A stretch of DNA of 64,000 nucleotides from Actinomycetota bacterium (GTDB taxonomy: Bacteria > Actinomycetota > Acidimicrobiia > Acidimicrobiales > Ilumatobacteraceae). Under the pieces are notes generated by a model. That model did not search any database and had not been told where the DNA came from. It saw nothing but the letters and a program-made list of their open reading frames with translations. Shown here piece by piece: positions 1 to 9,340 of the stretch; positions within the stretch are counted from its first letter, which is position 1, and every line of letters starts with the position of its first letter. Location of the stretch: NCBI GenBank assembly GCA_016213625.1, contig JACQZZ010000116.1, forward strand, positions 1 to 64,000, in the 5' to 3' direction. The position numbers and the translations under genes are program-made.

Positions 1-3000
1 CCCCGGTCGCGTCCTGGGAGCCCTCGTTGGCGACCAGCAGGGTGTAGGTGATCGTGTCACCGGGTGCCGCCTGGTTGGTCGACGCCGACTTCACGATGCG
101 CATGTCCGGTGCGGCATCGAGGTCGTCGGTGTCGGTGTCGATGTTGTTCGCCGGGTTGGCGTCGATGCCGTTGGCGCCGTCATCGGCGACGGTCACCACA
201 TTGACGAACTCGTGGATGCCGGCGGCCGCGGGGCTGTCGACCACGACCTCGATCTCGAGCGAGGCGTGTCCGCCGGCTCCGGCGAGCCCGGCGTAGGTGA
301 TGGAGACCACGCCGCCCGACTCGGCGCAGCCGAGCGTCACCGAGCCAGCGGTGGACGCGCACGACACGAACGAGAGCCCCGCCGGCAGCGTGTCCTCGAC
401 GAGGACGTTGGTGACTCCGATGTTGCCGTTGTTGACGACGTCGATCGTGTAGCGGTAGGTCTCGCCCGGCGCCCGCAACTGCACACCATCGTCCTTCGTC
501 ACCTGCACGTCGGGCACCTGTCCGACGAGGGTGTCGTTGTCGTCGTTCAGATTGTTGTCGGGCGTCGGATCGGTCCCGTGGGTCCCGTCATCGGTGACGG
601 CCGCGCCGTTGAAATACCCGGCGGTGCCCGCAGCGGCGGGCGCGTCGATCCGCAGTGTGAGCGTGCAGGTCACCGTGCCGCCGTTGGCGGCGATCGTGCC
701 CGCGATGCCGATGCGTCGGGCTCCCGCCACCACGCCGCCGTCGGTGCACGCTGCGCCTCCCACGCCCATGAACGCGGTGCCGGGCGGCAGCGTGTCGTCG
801 ATGTGGACGCCAGTGGCGGGCGCGCCACCGACGTTGGTGACCACCAGTTGGTAGGTCGTCTGCTGGCCGGGGATCACGGTGTCGATGCCGTCGTCCTTGC
901 TCAGCACCAGGTCGGCGGCGACGGCGTTGAGCACCGCCTGCGAGCTGGCATCGGGTTCGTTGCGTTCGCCGGTCACCGTGCCCGGCAGCGTGGTCGCGTC
1001 GGTCACCGTCGCGGTGTTCGGCACCACGGTGCCGGCCGCGAGCGGCGAGACCAGCGCCACTGTCATCGTGAACGTTCGCGACTGGCCGAACGGAATGGTG
1101 CCACCCGAGTAGGTGATGGTGCTGCCCGAGCGTGAGTAGGTGAATCCGGCCGGCGTGGACAGCGGCGCCGCCGTGGCCGCGGCGTAGCCGGCGTTCAAGA
1201 CGTCCTGCACCACGACGTCGAAGGCGTCGGACAGGCCGTTGTTCTCCACGACGAAGGACACCGTGATCGTCTGGCCTTGGACAGCCACGCTGGGCGAGAC
1301 CGTCTTCGAGATGTCCATGTGCGGCTCGACCACTGCGACGCGGACCACGCCCGACGAGATGACGTTGCCGCCCACCAGTTGCACGCGCCCGACGTTGTCG
1401 AGCGACACCTGGCCCGGCAGTAGGCCGACGTTCGACGCGACATCGGAGACGACCGCCGTCAATCGAATGGTGAAGCTGTCGTCGGTGGCATCGTTGTTGG
1501 CCACCACGGAACTGGCGCCGAACGTCAGCACCACGTCATCGCCGTCCGCCGCGCCGCCGGTGACGGCCGGTGCCGGCAAGGTGCCGTTGAACCCGGTGGT
1601 GATCACCTGTGCCGAGCCGGCCACGTACTTCAGTCCGGGCGGGAGCACGTCGGTGACCGCGAAGCCGGCCGGGATGGAACCTTCGGGGAGCGTGACGCGC
1701 AGGTCGTAGGTGATCTGCTCGCCGATGGTGACGTCGGCCGCCGTCGTGCTCGCGGCGTCGGTGGAGACGAGCGACTTCGCGATCGCAGCGGCGGTGATGT
1801 TCACCGTGGCGGAGCTGGTGGCCGCGTAATTGTCGAGGCCGGCTCCCGGACCGTTGGCGCCGGTGCGTTCGCTGCCCGCGGTGTTGAACGGCGAGACGGG
1901 GTCGCCGCCGGTGGGCAGGCTGGTCCACGTGAGTGAGGCCGTGTTCACCACCGACGCGGGCGCCACAGCATTGGCGGGAATGGTCGCGAGGTAGGTGATG
2001 GTGCTCGAACCGACCGCAGGGAAGCTGTTCCACGTGGCGGTGAACGTCGGCGCGGCCGCGTCGGTGAGGGTCGTCGGGGCGACGCCGCCCGTGAAGGCGA
2101 GCGAGCCGGGCACGTAGTTCACCGCGGCCGGCAACAGGTCGGTCAACGTCACGTTGTGGGCAGCCAGGTTCGAGCCGGCGGCCGGCTGGACCTGAATCGT
2201 GTACGTGACGGTGTCGCCGGCATCGGCGTTCGCCGGCGACACGGTCTTCGCCACCGCGAGTGTGGGCTCGACGACGGTGACCGCGGCGCTACGCGTGGCG
2301 GACCCGCCGCCCGTGTAGGTGAAGCGAGCGGAGTTGTTGAGGTTGACCGCGGGGACCACCTGCTGGTTGGTCAGGGTGTTCAGCACCACCGCGCGGTAGA
2401 CGATCGTGATCGTCTCTGCCGCAGCGTCGTTGGTGTCGCTGTTCGTCAGCGTGCCGAAGTTCACCGTCAACGGGCGACCCGGTGCCACCATCGCAGCCTG
2501 TGTGGTGGAGAGCATCGTCGCCATCGTTCCGACCGACGAGGTCAGGCCAGCGGACGCGGTGATGGAATCGATGCTGGTGATGGCCAGGCCGGCCGGCAGC
2601 GTGTCCACCAGCCGGGCATTGAGCGCCTGGCCCTCGGGCACGGTGATGTCCACGCGATACGTGGCGATCTCGCCGATCGCCACGTTGGCACCGGTGGTGT
2701 GGGCCTGGTTGGTGGCCGAGAGCACCTTGGCGAGGCCAGGGGTACGGGTGGTGACCGTGGCCGTGTCGGCCCTGCTCGCCGCCGGGAGCAGCGGTGTGAA
2801 GTCGGGACCGCTCTCGGAGGCAGCGAAACGGGTGATGGTCGCCGTGTTCGTCAGCGTGGTCTGTACGGCCACGGTGGGGTCCAGCTTCAGCTCGTAGCTG
2901 ATGACCGCGAGGTTGGTGCCGGCGGTGCGTGTCGCATTGTCCGGCGTCAGCGCGCCGGTGGCGCCGTCGGTGAGCGTGATCGTGCCGGTGTTCGGCCCGG

Positions 3001-5575
3001 TCGATGGTGTGCCGGTGAAGAACCCGGTGTCGGTGTGCGCCAGGTTCGTTCCGAGTCCGTTGGTGACGCACAGGCGGAGGCCGGTCGGGGGGATCGAGAA
3101 CCCGGCGGGCAGGGTGTCGCTAATGGCCACGTCGAACGCGCCGTTCAGTCCCTTGCCCGTGTTCTCGACGACGATCGCGAAACGCACGATGTCGTCGGCG
3201 TCGACCCCCGAAGTGTTGGCGTTCGGTGCGTTGTTCAGCTTCGACGAGTTCAACGTCGCCGGGCTGAACCCGGGGCACGCTGCGCCGACGGCGCCGAACG
3301 TGACGCCCGTGGGGTTGCGGGTGCCGGTGTAGGTCTCGACCGGCGAGTCCGAGTCGACCACGCCCTTCAGGACACGAAGGTTCGGCTCCGTGAGTTCGAT
3401 CTGCACGATCGCCGGTGTGGTCTGCAGGACGCCGAAGCTGTTGTTGTAGGTGGCCTGCACCTGGTTGGTCAGGAACAACCCGTCGCGGAATGGCGAGTCC
3501 GACAGGCGCAGGGTGAACAGCAGTTCCACCGTCGTGGTCTGGTTGCCCGGGTCCTGATAGGTGCCGTAGTTCCAGGTGAGGCTGTTCCCCACGGCGTCGG
3601 AGGTCACCGTGGGTGTGGGGGCGCCGGGCAGCAGGTGGAAGGTGTCGGCCGGGCCGTAGCACCACTGACCAGCGGCCGGCGTGGTGCACGCGGCCAGTGT
3701 CTGGGTGAGCGGGATCGCGGTCAACACCGGCAGCGGCAAATAGTCCGCGAGCTTGAACGACGTGATGTCGGTGGACGGCATGTCGAAGTGCAGGCGATAG
3801 GTGATGGTGTCGAAGGCGGCGAACTGCACGGGCGAACCAGAGCCGCCGCCGATCACGCCATTGCGCGCATAGATCGACTTCGAGAGCGCACCGGTGCGAA
3901 TGGTGACCGAGGTGCCACTGCCGTCCGACTCGAACTGCGGCGCCGCTTGCGGTGCCTGCGTCAGGTTGTCGAGGATCTCACCGGTGACGGTGACCGCGTT
4001 CTCGACGTGGTCGTTCGGGTCCAGTGCGTCGTTCGCGCTGGGAGTGCACCGATAGCGGTCGTCGATGGTCGCCCGGAACGTGATCGTGAAGGTCGCGGGT
4101 CCGCCGGCGATGTTGACGCGACCGCCGGTGAAGATGCCGCCCTGGCCCAACAGCGCGCCGCTGGACACATACGCATCGCTGACGGCGAACTCCAGTCGAG
4201 TGGCACCGTCGCCGCATGTGGTGCGCTGCGACTCGTCGACGGTGGTGTTGCCGGCCAGGTCGGTCGCCGTGGTCACGCCACCTTCGGTGATGGTGAGGCT
4301 GGGCGTCGTCGACGCCAGGTAGGTCTGCCCGTCGCTCAGCAGGTCCGTCACGCCGATTCCGGCGATGGTGAAGTAGTCGCTCACCTGCCCGCTGATGGTG
4401 TACTGCAGCACGTCGCCGGGCGACGCGCCGCTGGCGCCATTGTCGACCGCGATCGAGACCGACTTCTGGACCGCGATCGACTTGGCGATCATCTGCACGT
4501 CGTCGGGCGTCGAGCCGGCCGTGGTGTTCGGATCGATGAGGAACGCCTGGTCCGCGTCGCGGACGTCCTTCGGACGCACCGTGCCGCTCGTCTTGCCGTC
4601 GTTGCGCGTGGGAGCGTCGTCGCCGGTCGTCGCGTCGACGATCACGGCCGGAGTCGCGTCGAAGTCGGGGATGAAGTACTGGAACTCGACGAAGGCGTCC
4701 TCGTTGGCGCCGGTGCCCGTGAGTGGGCCGGCCCAGGTGCGCACCAGGTCGTTGTCGGGCGCCAGCGCCACCCCGCCGACCATCGGAGTGGCGGTGTCGG
4801 CGGAGCCTGCCGGACCGATGGCGGTGACGGCGAGGAATGCGTACTGCGGGGGGAGCAGGTCGGTGATCGCGAGGTTGTTCACCTGCAGACCGGTGGCGAT
4901 GTCCACCGACAAGCGGAAGCGGCGCGGATAGTTGGGTCCGGTCGCCGTCTCCAACTCTGGTCCGATGTAGGTCTTCGTGAACCGCACCGCCTGAGGCGTG
5001 AGGGCCACCGTCGCCGCGGTACCGATGACCGGAGTGTTCCCGGTCGGCGTGGAGCCGTAGGCGAAGCCCGGCGTCGCCGTCACCGACAACGGCGTGCCGA
5101 TGTCCGCGAGATCGCTCAGGGCGGCGATCACGGTGAGCGGTGCTGGGGGCTGCGTGGCGGTGAACGACCCGAACGGCAACTGGAGGACGACGAGTTGCTG
5201 GCCGAGTGCACAGGCCACCGCGGCGCCGGTGAGCGGATGCGTCACGGTCGCGCCGGTGCAGGTGGTGGTCGATCGAGGGACGACCGCCGCACCCAGGTAT
5301 GTCGCCGCGCTGAACGAGAGTCCGTCGTTCCCGTCGGCGCCGGCGATGGGCAGGCGCAGGTCGATGTACGGCCCGTACCCCACGTCGGTGGCCGAGGTGT
5401 TGTCGAACGTCAACGTGAGCGTCGTCGTCTCGCCGATCATCGGGGTCGTCGACGCAGGCGTGATGGTCGCCGTGGGTACGGGTGCTGCGAACACCGTGGT
5501 CACCGGCGCCACCACGATCGCGGAGGAGATGACCAGCGTCGCTGCGAGCGCGCGTCGGAACAGATGTGTGCCCAT
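1..5575 (-). CDS. Giant secreted DUF11-repeat surface protein (C-terminus beyond window)
   Basis: One reading frame stays open from ATG 5575 to the window edge, giving 1858 residues with no stop. The N-terminus is a signal peptide: MGTHLFRR, a hydrophobic stretch, then cleavage near VFA-AP. The rest is a string of DUF11/'conserved repeat' modules. Each has a G[DE]xxxYxxxV strand followed by NxG and DxLPAG turns, for example GDTITYTLLVANEG near nt 20-60, GETYRYTIDVVNNG near 430-470, GEQITYDLRV near 1700 and GEIATYRVDITV near 2660. I count about ten such strands. DUF11 proteins are extracellular, often adhesive or envelope-associated, with possible Ca2+ or isopeptide stabilisation; here the role is inferred. 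Whether the end carries a sorting signal or membrane anchor cannot be seen. High-GC codon use matches the neighbours. Numerous opposite-strand open frames over this stretch are shadows. Confidence 0.88.
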   Translation of the reverse strand, partial: MGTHLFRRALAATLVISSAIVVAPVTTVFAAPVPTATITPASTTPMIGETTTLTLTFDNTSATDVGYGPYIDLRLPIAGADGNDGLSFSAATYLGAAVVPRSTTTCTGATVTHPLTGAAVACALGQQLVVLQLPFGSFTATQPPAPLTVIAALSDLADIGTPLSVTATPGFAYGSTPTGNTPVIGTAATVALTPQAVRFTKTYIGPELETATGPNYPRRFRLSVDIATGLQVNNLAITDLLPPQYAFLAVTAIGPAGSADTATPMVGGVALAPDNDLVRTWAGPLTGTGANEDAFVEFQYFIPDFDATPAVIVDATTGDDAPTRNDGKTSGTVRPKDVRDADQAFLIDPNTTAGSTPDDVQMIAKSIAVQKSVSIAVDNGASGASPGDVLQYTISGQVSDYFTIAGIGVTDLLSDGQTYLASTTPSLTITEGGVTTATDLAGNTTVDESQRTTCGDGATRLEFAVSDAYVSSGALLGQGGIFTGGRVNIAGGPATFTITFRATIDDRYRCTPSANDALDPNDHVENAVTVTGEILDNLTQAPQAAPQFESDGSGTSVTIRTGALSKSIYARNGVIGGGSGSPVQFAAFDTITYRLHFDMPSTDITSFKLADYLPLPVLTAIPLTQTLAACTTPAAGQWCYGPADTFHLLPGAPTPTVTSDAVGNSLTWNYGTYQDPGNQTTTVELLFTLRLSDSPFRDGLFLTNQVQATYNNSFGVLQTTPAIVQIELTEPNLRVLKGVVDSDSPVETYTGTRNPTGVTFGAVGAACPGFSPATLNSSKLNNAPNANTSGVDADDIVRFAIVVENTGKGLNGAFDVAISDTLPAGFSIPPTGLRLCVTNGLGTNLAHTDTGFFTGTPSTGPNTGTITLTDGATGALTPDNATRTAGTNLAVISYELKLDPTVAVQTTLTNTATITRFAASESGPDFTPLLPAASRADTATVTTRTPGLAKVLSATNQAHTTGANVAIGEIATYRVDITVPEGQALNARLVDTLPAGLAITSIDSITASAGLTSSVGTMATMLSTTQAAMVAPGRPLTVNFGTLTNSDTNDAAAETITIVYRAVVLNTLTNQQVVPAVNLNNSARFTYTGGGSATRSAAVTVVEPTLAVAKTVSPANADAGDTVTYTIQVQPAAGSNLAAHNVTLTDLLPAAVNYVPGSLAFTGGVAPTTLTDAAAPTFTATWNSFPAVGSSTITYLATIPANAVAPASVVNTASLTWTSLPTGGDPVSPFNTAGSERTGANGPGAGLDNYAATSSATVNITAAAIAKSLVSTDAASTTAADVTIGEQITYDLRVTLPEGSIPAGFAVTDVLPPGLKYVAGSAQVITTGFNGTLPAPAVTGGAADGDDVVLTFGASSVVANNDATDDSFTIRLTAVVSDVASNVGLLPGQVSLDNVGRVQLVGGNVISSGVVRVAVVEPHMDISKTVSPSVAVQGQTITVSFVVENNGLSDAFDVVVQDVLNAGYAAATAAPLSTPAGFTYSRSGSTITYSGGTIPFGQSRTFTMTVALVSPLAAGTVVPNTATVTDATTLPGTVTGERNEPDASSQAVLNAVAADLVLSKDDGIDTVIPGQQTTYQLVVTNVGGAPATGVHIDDTLPPGTAFMGVGGAACTDGGVVAGARRIGIAGTIAANGGTVTCTLTLRIDAPAAAGTAGYFNGAAVTDDGTHGTDPTPDNNLNDDNDTLVGQVPDVQVTKDDGVQLRAPGETYRYTIDVVNNGNIGVTNVLVEDTLPAGLSFVSCASTAGSVTLGCAESGGVVSITYAGLAGAGGHASLEIEVVVDSPAAAGIHEFVNVVTVADDGANGIDANPANNIDTDTDDLDAAPDMRIVKSASTNQAAPGDTITYTLLVANEGSQDATG

Positions 5576-5611
5576 GTGGGAAAGAGACCTCGGGGTGACG
5601 GGATTGAATCG

Positions 5612-5628
5612 AGTCCTTCGTCAGGACT
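5612..5628. promoter_or_regulatory. Small hairpin in the leader of the DUF11 gene
   Basis: AGTCCT and AGGACT form a 6-bp inverted repeat around a 5-nt loop, 37-53 bp upstream of the DUF11 start. The surrounding 147-bp gap (5576-5722) must hold this gene's promoter and the end of the leftward oxygenase transcript. I see no TANNNT box close to the ATG, so this message is probably leadered. The hairpin could be an operator, a weak terminator or chance. Confidence 0.3.
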
Positions 5629-5722
5629 TGACCTGGTTCATCGGCCCGCCGTGACGAGATCTTGAGGATTCTGTGCGGAAAGGAGAGCAGAAAATTCTGA
5701 CGGTCGCCGGTGGCGCAGCGGC

Positions 5723-6658
5723 TCAGTACGTGTTGACCGTGGACCGGAACTTCTGCATCAGGTGCGGGCCGGCCTCGATGGGTGCGTACCTGGCGGACTC
5801 GCCGTCGGCGAGGCAACTGGGCAGGCACTCGATGGCGGCGTCCCAGTTGGCGTTGTGGAAGAACGCGATGGACTGGCGGCGCCGCTGGGGCACCACCACC
5901 CGGTGCATGGTGGAGCGCCAGCGGTCGTTGGTCCAGCGAGCCATCGCGTCGCCGAGGTTCACCACGAGCGAACCCGGCTCGGGGACGGCATCGCGCCACG
6001 TACCGTCGGCGGCCTGCACCTGCAGCCCGCTCTGCGTGTGATCGGCGAGCAGGATGGTGAGCGTGCCGTAGTCGGTGTGGGCGCTCGCGCCCAGTTGATC
6101 GGGCAGCGCGCCGTTCATCGGCGGGTAGTTCAGCGAGCGCATCGCGCTGGTGTGGCGATCGATGAGCGGGTCGAACCAGTGCTGCTCCAGGTCGAGGGCG
6201 ACCGCCATGACGCGCAGGATTCGGGCAGCGAGGTCGGACATCGCGCGGTAGTACGCCTCCCAGGCCGCCTGGAAGTGGGGGACGTCGGCGGGCCACAGAT
6301 TGGCCGACCAGGCGAACTCCTCGTCGGGAGCGGCGAACGCGTGCGTGGGCGGGTCGACCGGGCCGATGGCGAAACTCTCCTTCAGGTCCGGGTGGTGCCG
6401 TTCGCCCAGCGATGCCGAGAGCGTCTCCCCCGCGATGGGCGAGTAGCCGTACGGGTAGCCCGGGCGCGGCATGGCGACCCGCATCTTGGCCGGCATCGGC
6501 AGATCGAAGAACTCCGTGGCGGTGTTCCACGCGTCGTCGAGGACACCCTGGGCGACCTCGTGACCGGCGACCGTGAGGAACCCCACCCGCTCGCACGCAT
6601 CGGCGACCGCCGCCACGGCGTTCGAGTCGGACAGATCCACCACCGGCACCCAGCTCAT
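5723..6658 (-). CDS. Isopenicillin-N-synthase-like Fe(II)/2-oxoglutarate dioxygenase
   Basis: This 311-residue cytosolic oxygenase belongs to the IPNS/2OG-Fe(II) family. The N-terminal part (MSWVPVVDLSD...GFLTVAGH) matches the DIOX_N domain. The C-terminal jelly roll carries the iron site H-T-D (GASAHTDYGTLTILLAD), the distal His (MHRVVVPQ) and the 2-oxoglutarate-binding RxS (RRQSIAFF). Length is normal for the family. The ATG at 6658 is preferred because TAGTGT lies 7 nt upstream as a -10 box; an in-frame GTG 9 nt earlier is possible. It is divergent from an alpha/beta hydrolase with only 24 bp between starts, which suggests joint expression. The substrate is unknown; members hydroxylate or desaturate small metabolites or make ethylene or antibiotics. 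Confidence 0.88.
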   Translation of the reverse strand: MSWVPVVDLSDSNAVAAVADACERVGFLTVAGHEVAQGVLDDAWNTATEFFDLPMPAKMRVAMPRPGYPYGYSPIAGETLSASLGERHHPDLKESFAIGPVDPPTHAFAAPDEEFAWSANLWPADVPHFQAAWEAYYRAMSDLAARILRVMAVALDLEQHWFDPLIDRHTSAMRSLNYPPMNGALPDQLGASAHTDYGTLTILLADHTQSGLQVQAADGTWRDAVPEPGSLVVNLGDAMARWTNDRWRSTMHRVVVPQRRRQSIAFFHNANWDAAIECLPSCLADGESARYAPIEAGPHLMQKFRSTVNTY

Positions 6659-6682
6659 CGGGTTCACACTACGGTTCGGGCC
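6659..6682. promoter_or_regulatory. Overlapping divergent leaderless promoters
   Basis: The 24-bp gap contains TAGTGT on the minus strand (6671-6666, 7 nt before ATG 6658) and TACGGT on the plus strand (6670-6675, 7 nt before GTG 6683). The two -10 boxes share two bases, so both messages would start at or next to the start codon. The -35 regions then lie inside the opposite coding sequence. Confidence 0.55.
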
Positions 6683-7483
6683 GTGGCCACCTGTCATCTC
6701 AACGGCATCGACATCGAGTTCGACCAGCGAGGGAGCGGGCACCGGCTGCTGCTGTTCAACGGGTCGGGCGCCACCATCGCCGCCGTCGCCCCGTTGGTCG
6801 ACAAGCTCGTCGACCGGTTCGAGGTGCTCATCCACGATCAACGGTGCTTGGGCGGCACCACCGTCACCGACGACATCCCCACGATGGCCGACTACGCCGC
6901 CGACGGGGCGGCCCTGCTGGACCACGTCGGTTGGCCCGCGGCGCGGGTGATGGGTATCAGCTTCGGTGGCATGGTGGCCCAGGAGTTCGCCGTCACCTGG
7001 CCCGAGCGCGTGGAGCGGCTCGCGTTGCTGTGCACGTCGTCCGGCGGCGCCGGCGGCTCGAGTCATCCGTTGCACACCGTGGCGTCGTTGCCGGTGGACG
7101 AGCAGGACGCACTGCGGCTGACGTTGATGGACTCCCGCTACACCGCCGAGTTCCTCGCGGAACATCCCTTCGACCGCATGCTGGTCGACCTCGCAGTTGC
7201 CGGTCGCCACGCGCCGAAGTCCGAGACGCAACTGCGCGGCGAGCGGCTCCAGTTGCAGGCCCGCGCCGATCACGACGTGTGGGACCGGCTGCCGCGCATC
7301 ACGTGCCCCACCCTGGTGGCGTGCGGCGAGTTCGATGTGCTGGCCCCACCGGACAACAGCGTGGCCATCGCCGCTCGCATCACCGGCAGCGAGTTGCGCC
7401 GCTATCAGGGCGGACACGGATTCCTGTGGCAGGACCGGTCGGCGTTGCCCGACATCATGTCGTTCTTGGGCGCAGGCTGCTAG
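6683..7483 (+). CDS. Alpha/beta hydrolase
   Basis: This 266-residue hydrolase has the complete alpha/beta-hydrolase layout. The nucleophile elbow is GISFGG (Ser, about residue 91), the acid is in GEFDVLAPP near 216, and the catalytic His is in GGHGFLWQ near 239. The early strand LLLFNGSG supplies the oxyanion region. It resembles 3-oxoadipate enol-lactonase and other small-ester hydrolases, but the substrate cannot be assigned. The start is GTG with TACGGT 7 nt upstream. It is divergent from the Fe(II) oxygenase, and the phosphofructokinase gene follows after 11 nt. Confidence 0.88.
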   Translation: MATCHLNGIDIEFDQRGSGHRLLLFNGSGATIAAVAPLVDKLVDRFEVLIHDQRCLGGTTVTDDIPTMADYAADGAALLDHVGWPAARVMGISFGGMVAQEFAVTWPERVERLALLCTSSGGAGGSSHPLHTVASLPVDEQDALRLTLMDSRYTAEFLAEHPFDRMLVDLAVAGRHAPKSETQLRGERLQLQARADHDVWDRLPRITCPTLVACGEFDVLAPPDNSVAIAARITGSELRRYQGGHGFLWQDRSALPDIMSFLGAGC

Positions 7484-7494
7484 ACCTGCACCGT

Positions 7495-8592
7495 ATGCGC
7501 ATTGCTCTGTCCACCGGTGGTGGCGACGCGCCCGGCCTGAACGCAGTCATCCGGGCGGCCACCTTCGCCGCTCGTCGTCGCGGTTGGGACGTCGTGGGAA
7601 TCCGCGACGGGTTCAACGGTCTGCTGTTCCCCGACCAGTACCCCGAGGGCTCCGGCGTGTACTCGCTCGATGCATCGAACGTGCGCAGCATCGGTCACCT
7701 CGGCGGCACCGTGTTGGGCAGCACCAACCGGGGCAACCCGTGTCACTATCCTGTCACCCAGGCCGACGGCACGGTGGTCTACGAGGACCGCACCGCCGAA
7801 CTGGTGCAGCGGTTCGCCGACGAGCACAACGACGCGCTCATCACCATCGGCGGCGACGGTTCGCTCTCCATCGCGCAGCGGTTGTTCGAAGAGGGCCTGC
7901 GCGTCATCGGTGTGCCGAAGACCATCGACAACGATCTCGATCGCACGCTCGTCACGTTCGGCTTCGACACCGCCGTCGAGATCGCCTGCGAGTCCATCGA
8001 CCGCCTGTTCACCACCGCGGCCTCGCACAGCCGAGTGTTCGTGGTCGAGGTGATGGGCCGCAACGCCGGATGGATCGCGCTGTACGCCGGCGTCGCGAGC
8101 GGCGCCCACGTCATCCTCATACCGGAGATCCCGTTCACGTACGAATCGGTGGCGCGAGCCATCCGCCGGCGCGAGGAGGGCGGTGCGCACTACACCATCG
8201 TCGTCGTCGCCGAAGGTGCCGCGCCGCTGCACGGTCACCAGGAGGTCATCGCGAAGCCGCTCGACCACGCCGAGCGCCTCGGCGGCATCGGTCATGCGGT
8301 GGCCGACGAGCTCACCCGCATCACTGGCAAGGAGGCTCGCACCGTCGTGCTCGGCCACCTCGTGCGTGGTGGTACCCCGACTGCCACCGACCGCCTGTTG
8401 GGCAGTCGGTTCGGTGCTGCGGCAGTGCGTGCGCTCGACGAGGGGATGAACGGTGTGATGGTGGCGCTCAACGAGCCACACGTGGAGTACGTCAGCATCG
8501 CCGAGGCCGTGGGGCGCTTGCGCACGGTGCCGCTCGATTGCGACACGCTGCTGGCCGGTCGCGAGCTCGGCACGTCGTTCGGGGACGACTGA
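7495..8592 (+). CDS. pfkA: 6-phosphofructokinase (mixed ATP/PPi clade)
   Basis: This 365-residue enzyme phosphorylates fructose 6-phosphate in glycolysis. The N-terminal phosphoryl-donor loop is STGGGDAPGLN. The donor-specificity motif is IGGDGSL (Gly where PPi enzymes carry Asp). The catalytic loop is PKTIDNDLD (Lys where classical ATP enzymes such as E. coli PfkA have Gly). MGRNAGWIA and GHLVRGGTPTATDR complete the family signatures. G with K is the combination of the actinobacterial mixed-substrate clade, most members of which use ATP. Start ATG 7495 lies 11 nt after the hydrolase stop, and TAGACC overlaps that stop 8 nt before the ATG. The bicupin gene follows after one base, so they are probably co-transcribed. 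Confidence 0.93.
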   Translation: MRIALSTGGGDAPGLNAVIRAATFAARRRGWDVVGIRDGFNGLLFPDQYPEGSGVYSLDASNVRSIGHLGGTVLGSTNRGNPCHYPVTQADGTVVYEDRTAELVQRFADEHNDALITIGGDGSLSIAQRLFEEGLRVIGVPKTIDNDLDRTLVTFGFDTAVEIACESIDRLFTTAASHSRVFVVEVMGRNAGWIALYAGVASGAHVILIPEIPFTYESVARAIRRREEGGAHYTIVVVAEGAAPLHGHQEVIAKPLDHAERLGGIGHAVADELTRITGKEARTVVLGHLVRGGTPTATDRLLGSRFGAAAVRALDEGMNGVMVALNEPHVEYVSIAEAVGRLRTVPLDCDTLLAGRELGTSFGDD

Positions 8593-8593
8593 C

Positions 8594-9289
8594 GTGTACG
8601 TGCACGACATCCTGACCGCGGAGCTCACCCCCACCGGCCCGCTCACCCCGGATCTGCCGTTCGTGGACGATGGCGAGCTGTCCATCGGCATCTGGGAGTG
8701 CGCACCGGGCGAACTCGACGAACCCACCGAGGACTACGACGAGAGCATGTTCATGGTGTCCGGACGGGTCACGGTGGCGCATCCCGATGTCACCCTCGAC
8801 ATCGCGCCCGGCACGCTCTGGGCGACGCCCCGCCACTGGAACGGTCGGTGGCACGTGCACCAGACGGTGCGGAAGCTCTACGTCATCGATCAGCGCTCCG
8901 GAGGGCCGGCCGAGCACGGCCACCTGTCCAATGCGCACCTGCTGGATCTCGGTGCTCCCACGCCGCGCCCGGTGGTCATCAGCGGCGATCCGCAGGAGCG
9001 TGCCCTGCCGCTGTGGGCGCACAACCGGCTCGAAGTCGGTGTCTGGGACTGCACGCCCGGCGAGTTCCCGTTCCGTCGCGACGGCTACGACGAAGTGTTC
9101 TGCGTGCTGTCGGGCGACGCGACGCTCCACTTCGACGACGGGCGGTCGTTCGAGCTCCGGCCCGGCTCGGTGATCCTCACGCCCGCCGGCACCACCGGGA
9201 AGTGGGACGTGCGCTCCACGATTCGCAAGGCGTACACGATCATCCTCGACCGCGGCCACCACGACCGCGGCCACCACGACAAGGGCTGA
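8594..9289 (+). CDS. Tandem-cupin (bicupin) protein
   Basis: This 231-residue protein consists of two cupin_3-type (DUF861-like) barrels. Barrel 1 is residues ~20-100 (GIWECAPGELDEP...MFMVSGRVTV...PGTLWATP) and barrel 2 ~130-225 (GVWDCTPGEFPFRRDGYDEVFCVLSG...PGSVILTPAGTTGKWDV). Both end in a KxY[VT]I strand (RKLYVID, RKAYTII), pointing to internal duplication. Similar proteins include ethanolamine-utilisation and (S)-ureidoglycine-type cupins. Metal ligands are sparse because the usual HxH is absent, so it may bind a ligand rather than catalyse. The start is GTG, one base after the pfkA stop. The C-terminus ends in a repetitive RGHHDRGHHDKG tail. Confidence 0.75.
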   Translation: MYVHDILTAELTPTGPLTPDLPFVDDGELSIGIWECAPGELDEPTEDYDESMFMVSGRVTVAHPDVTLDIAPGTLWATPRHWNGRWHVHQTVRKLYVIDQRSGGPAEHGHLSNAHLLDLGAPTPRPVVISGDPQERALPLWAHNRLEVGVWDCTPGEFPFRRDGYDEVFCVLSGDATLHFDDGRSFELRPGSVILTPAGTTGKWDVRSTIRKAYTIILDRGHHDRGHHDKG

Positions 9290-9291
9290 CG

Positions 9292-9335
9292 TACACTCGC
9301 CTCATCGGCCCAGTCGGCCGGTCGACCTCAGGAGG
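9292..9335 (+). promoter_or_regulatory. Leadered promoter and strong Shine-Dalgarno of the SPFH gene
   Basis: TACACT (9292-9297) is a good -10 hexamer, and AGGAGG (9330-9335) lies 5 nt before ATG 9341. This gene therefore has a roughly 40-nt leader, unlike many neighbours whose -10 boxes abut the start codon. Confidence 0.5.
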
Positions 9336-9340
9336 TCAAC

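Noticed and set aside
2156-5665. 1169-codon plus-strand open frame over the DUF11 gene
   Set aside because: Arg/Gly/His-rich shadow typical of high-GC antisense frames. The minus frame has signal peptide, DUF11 motifs and no stop.
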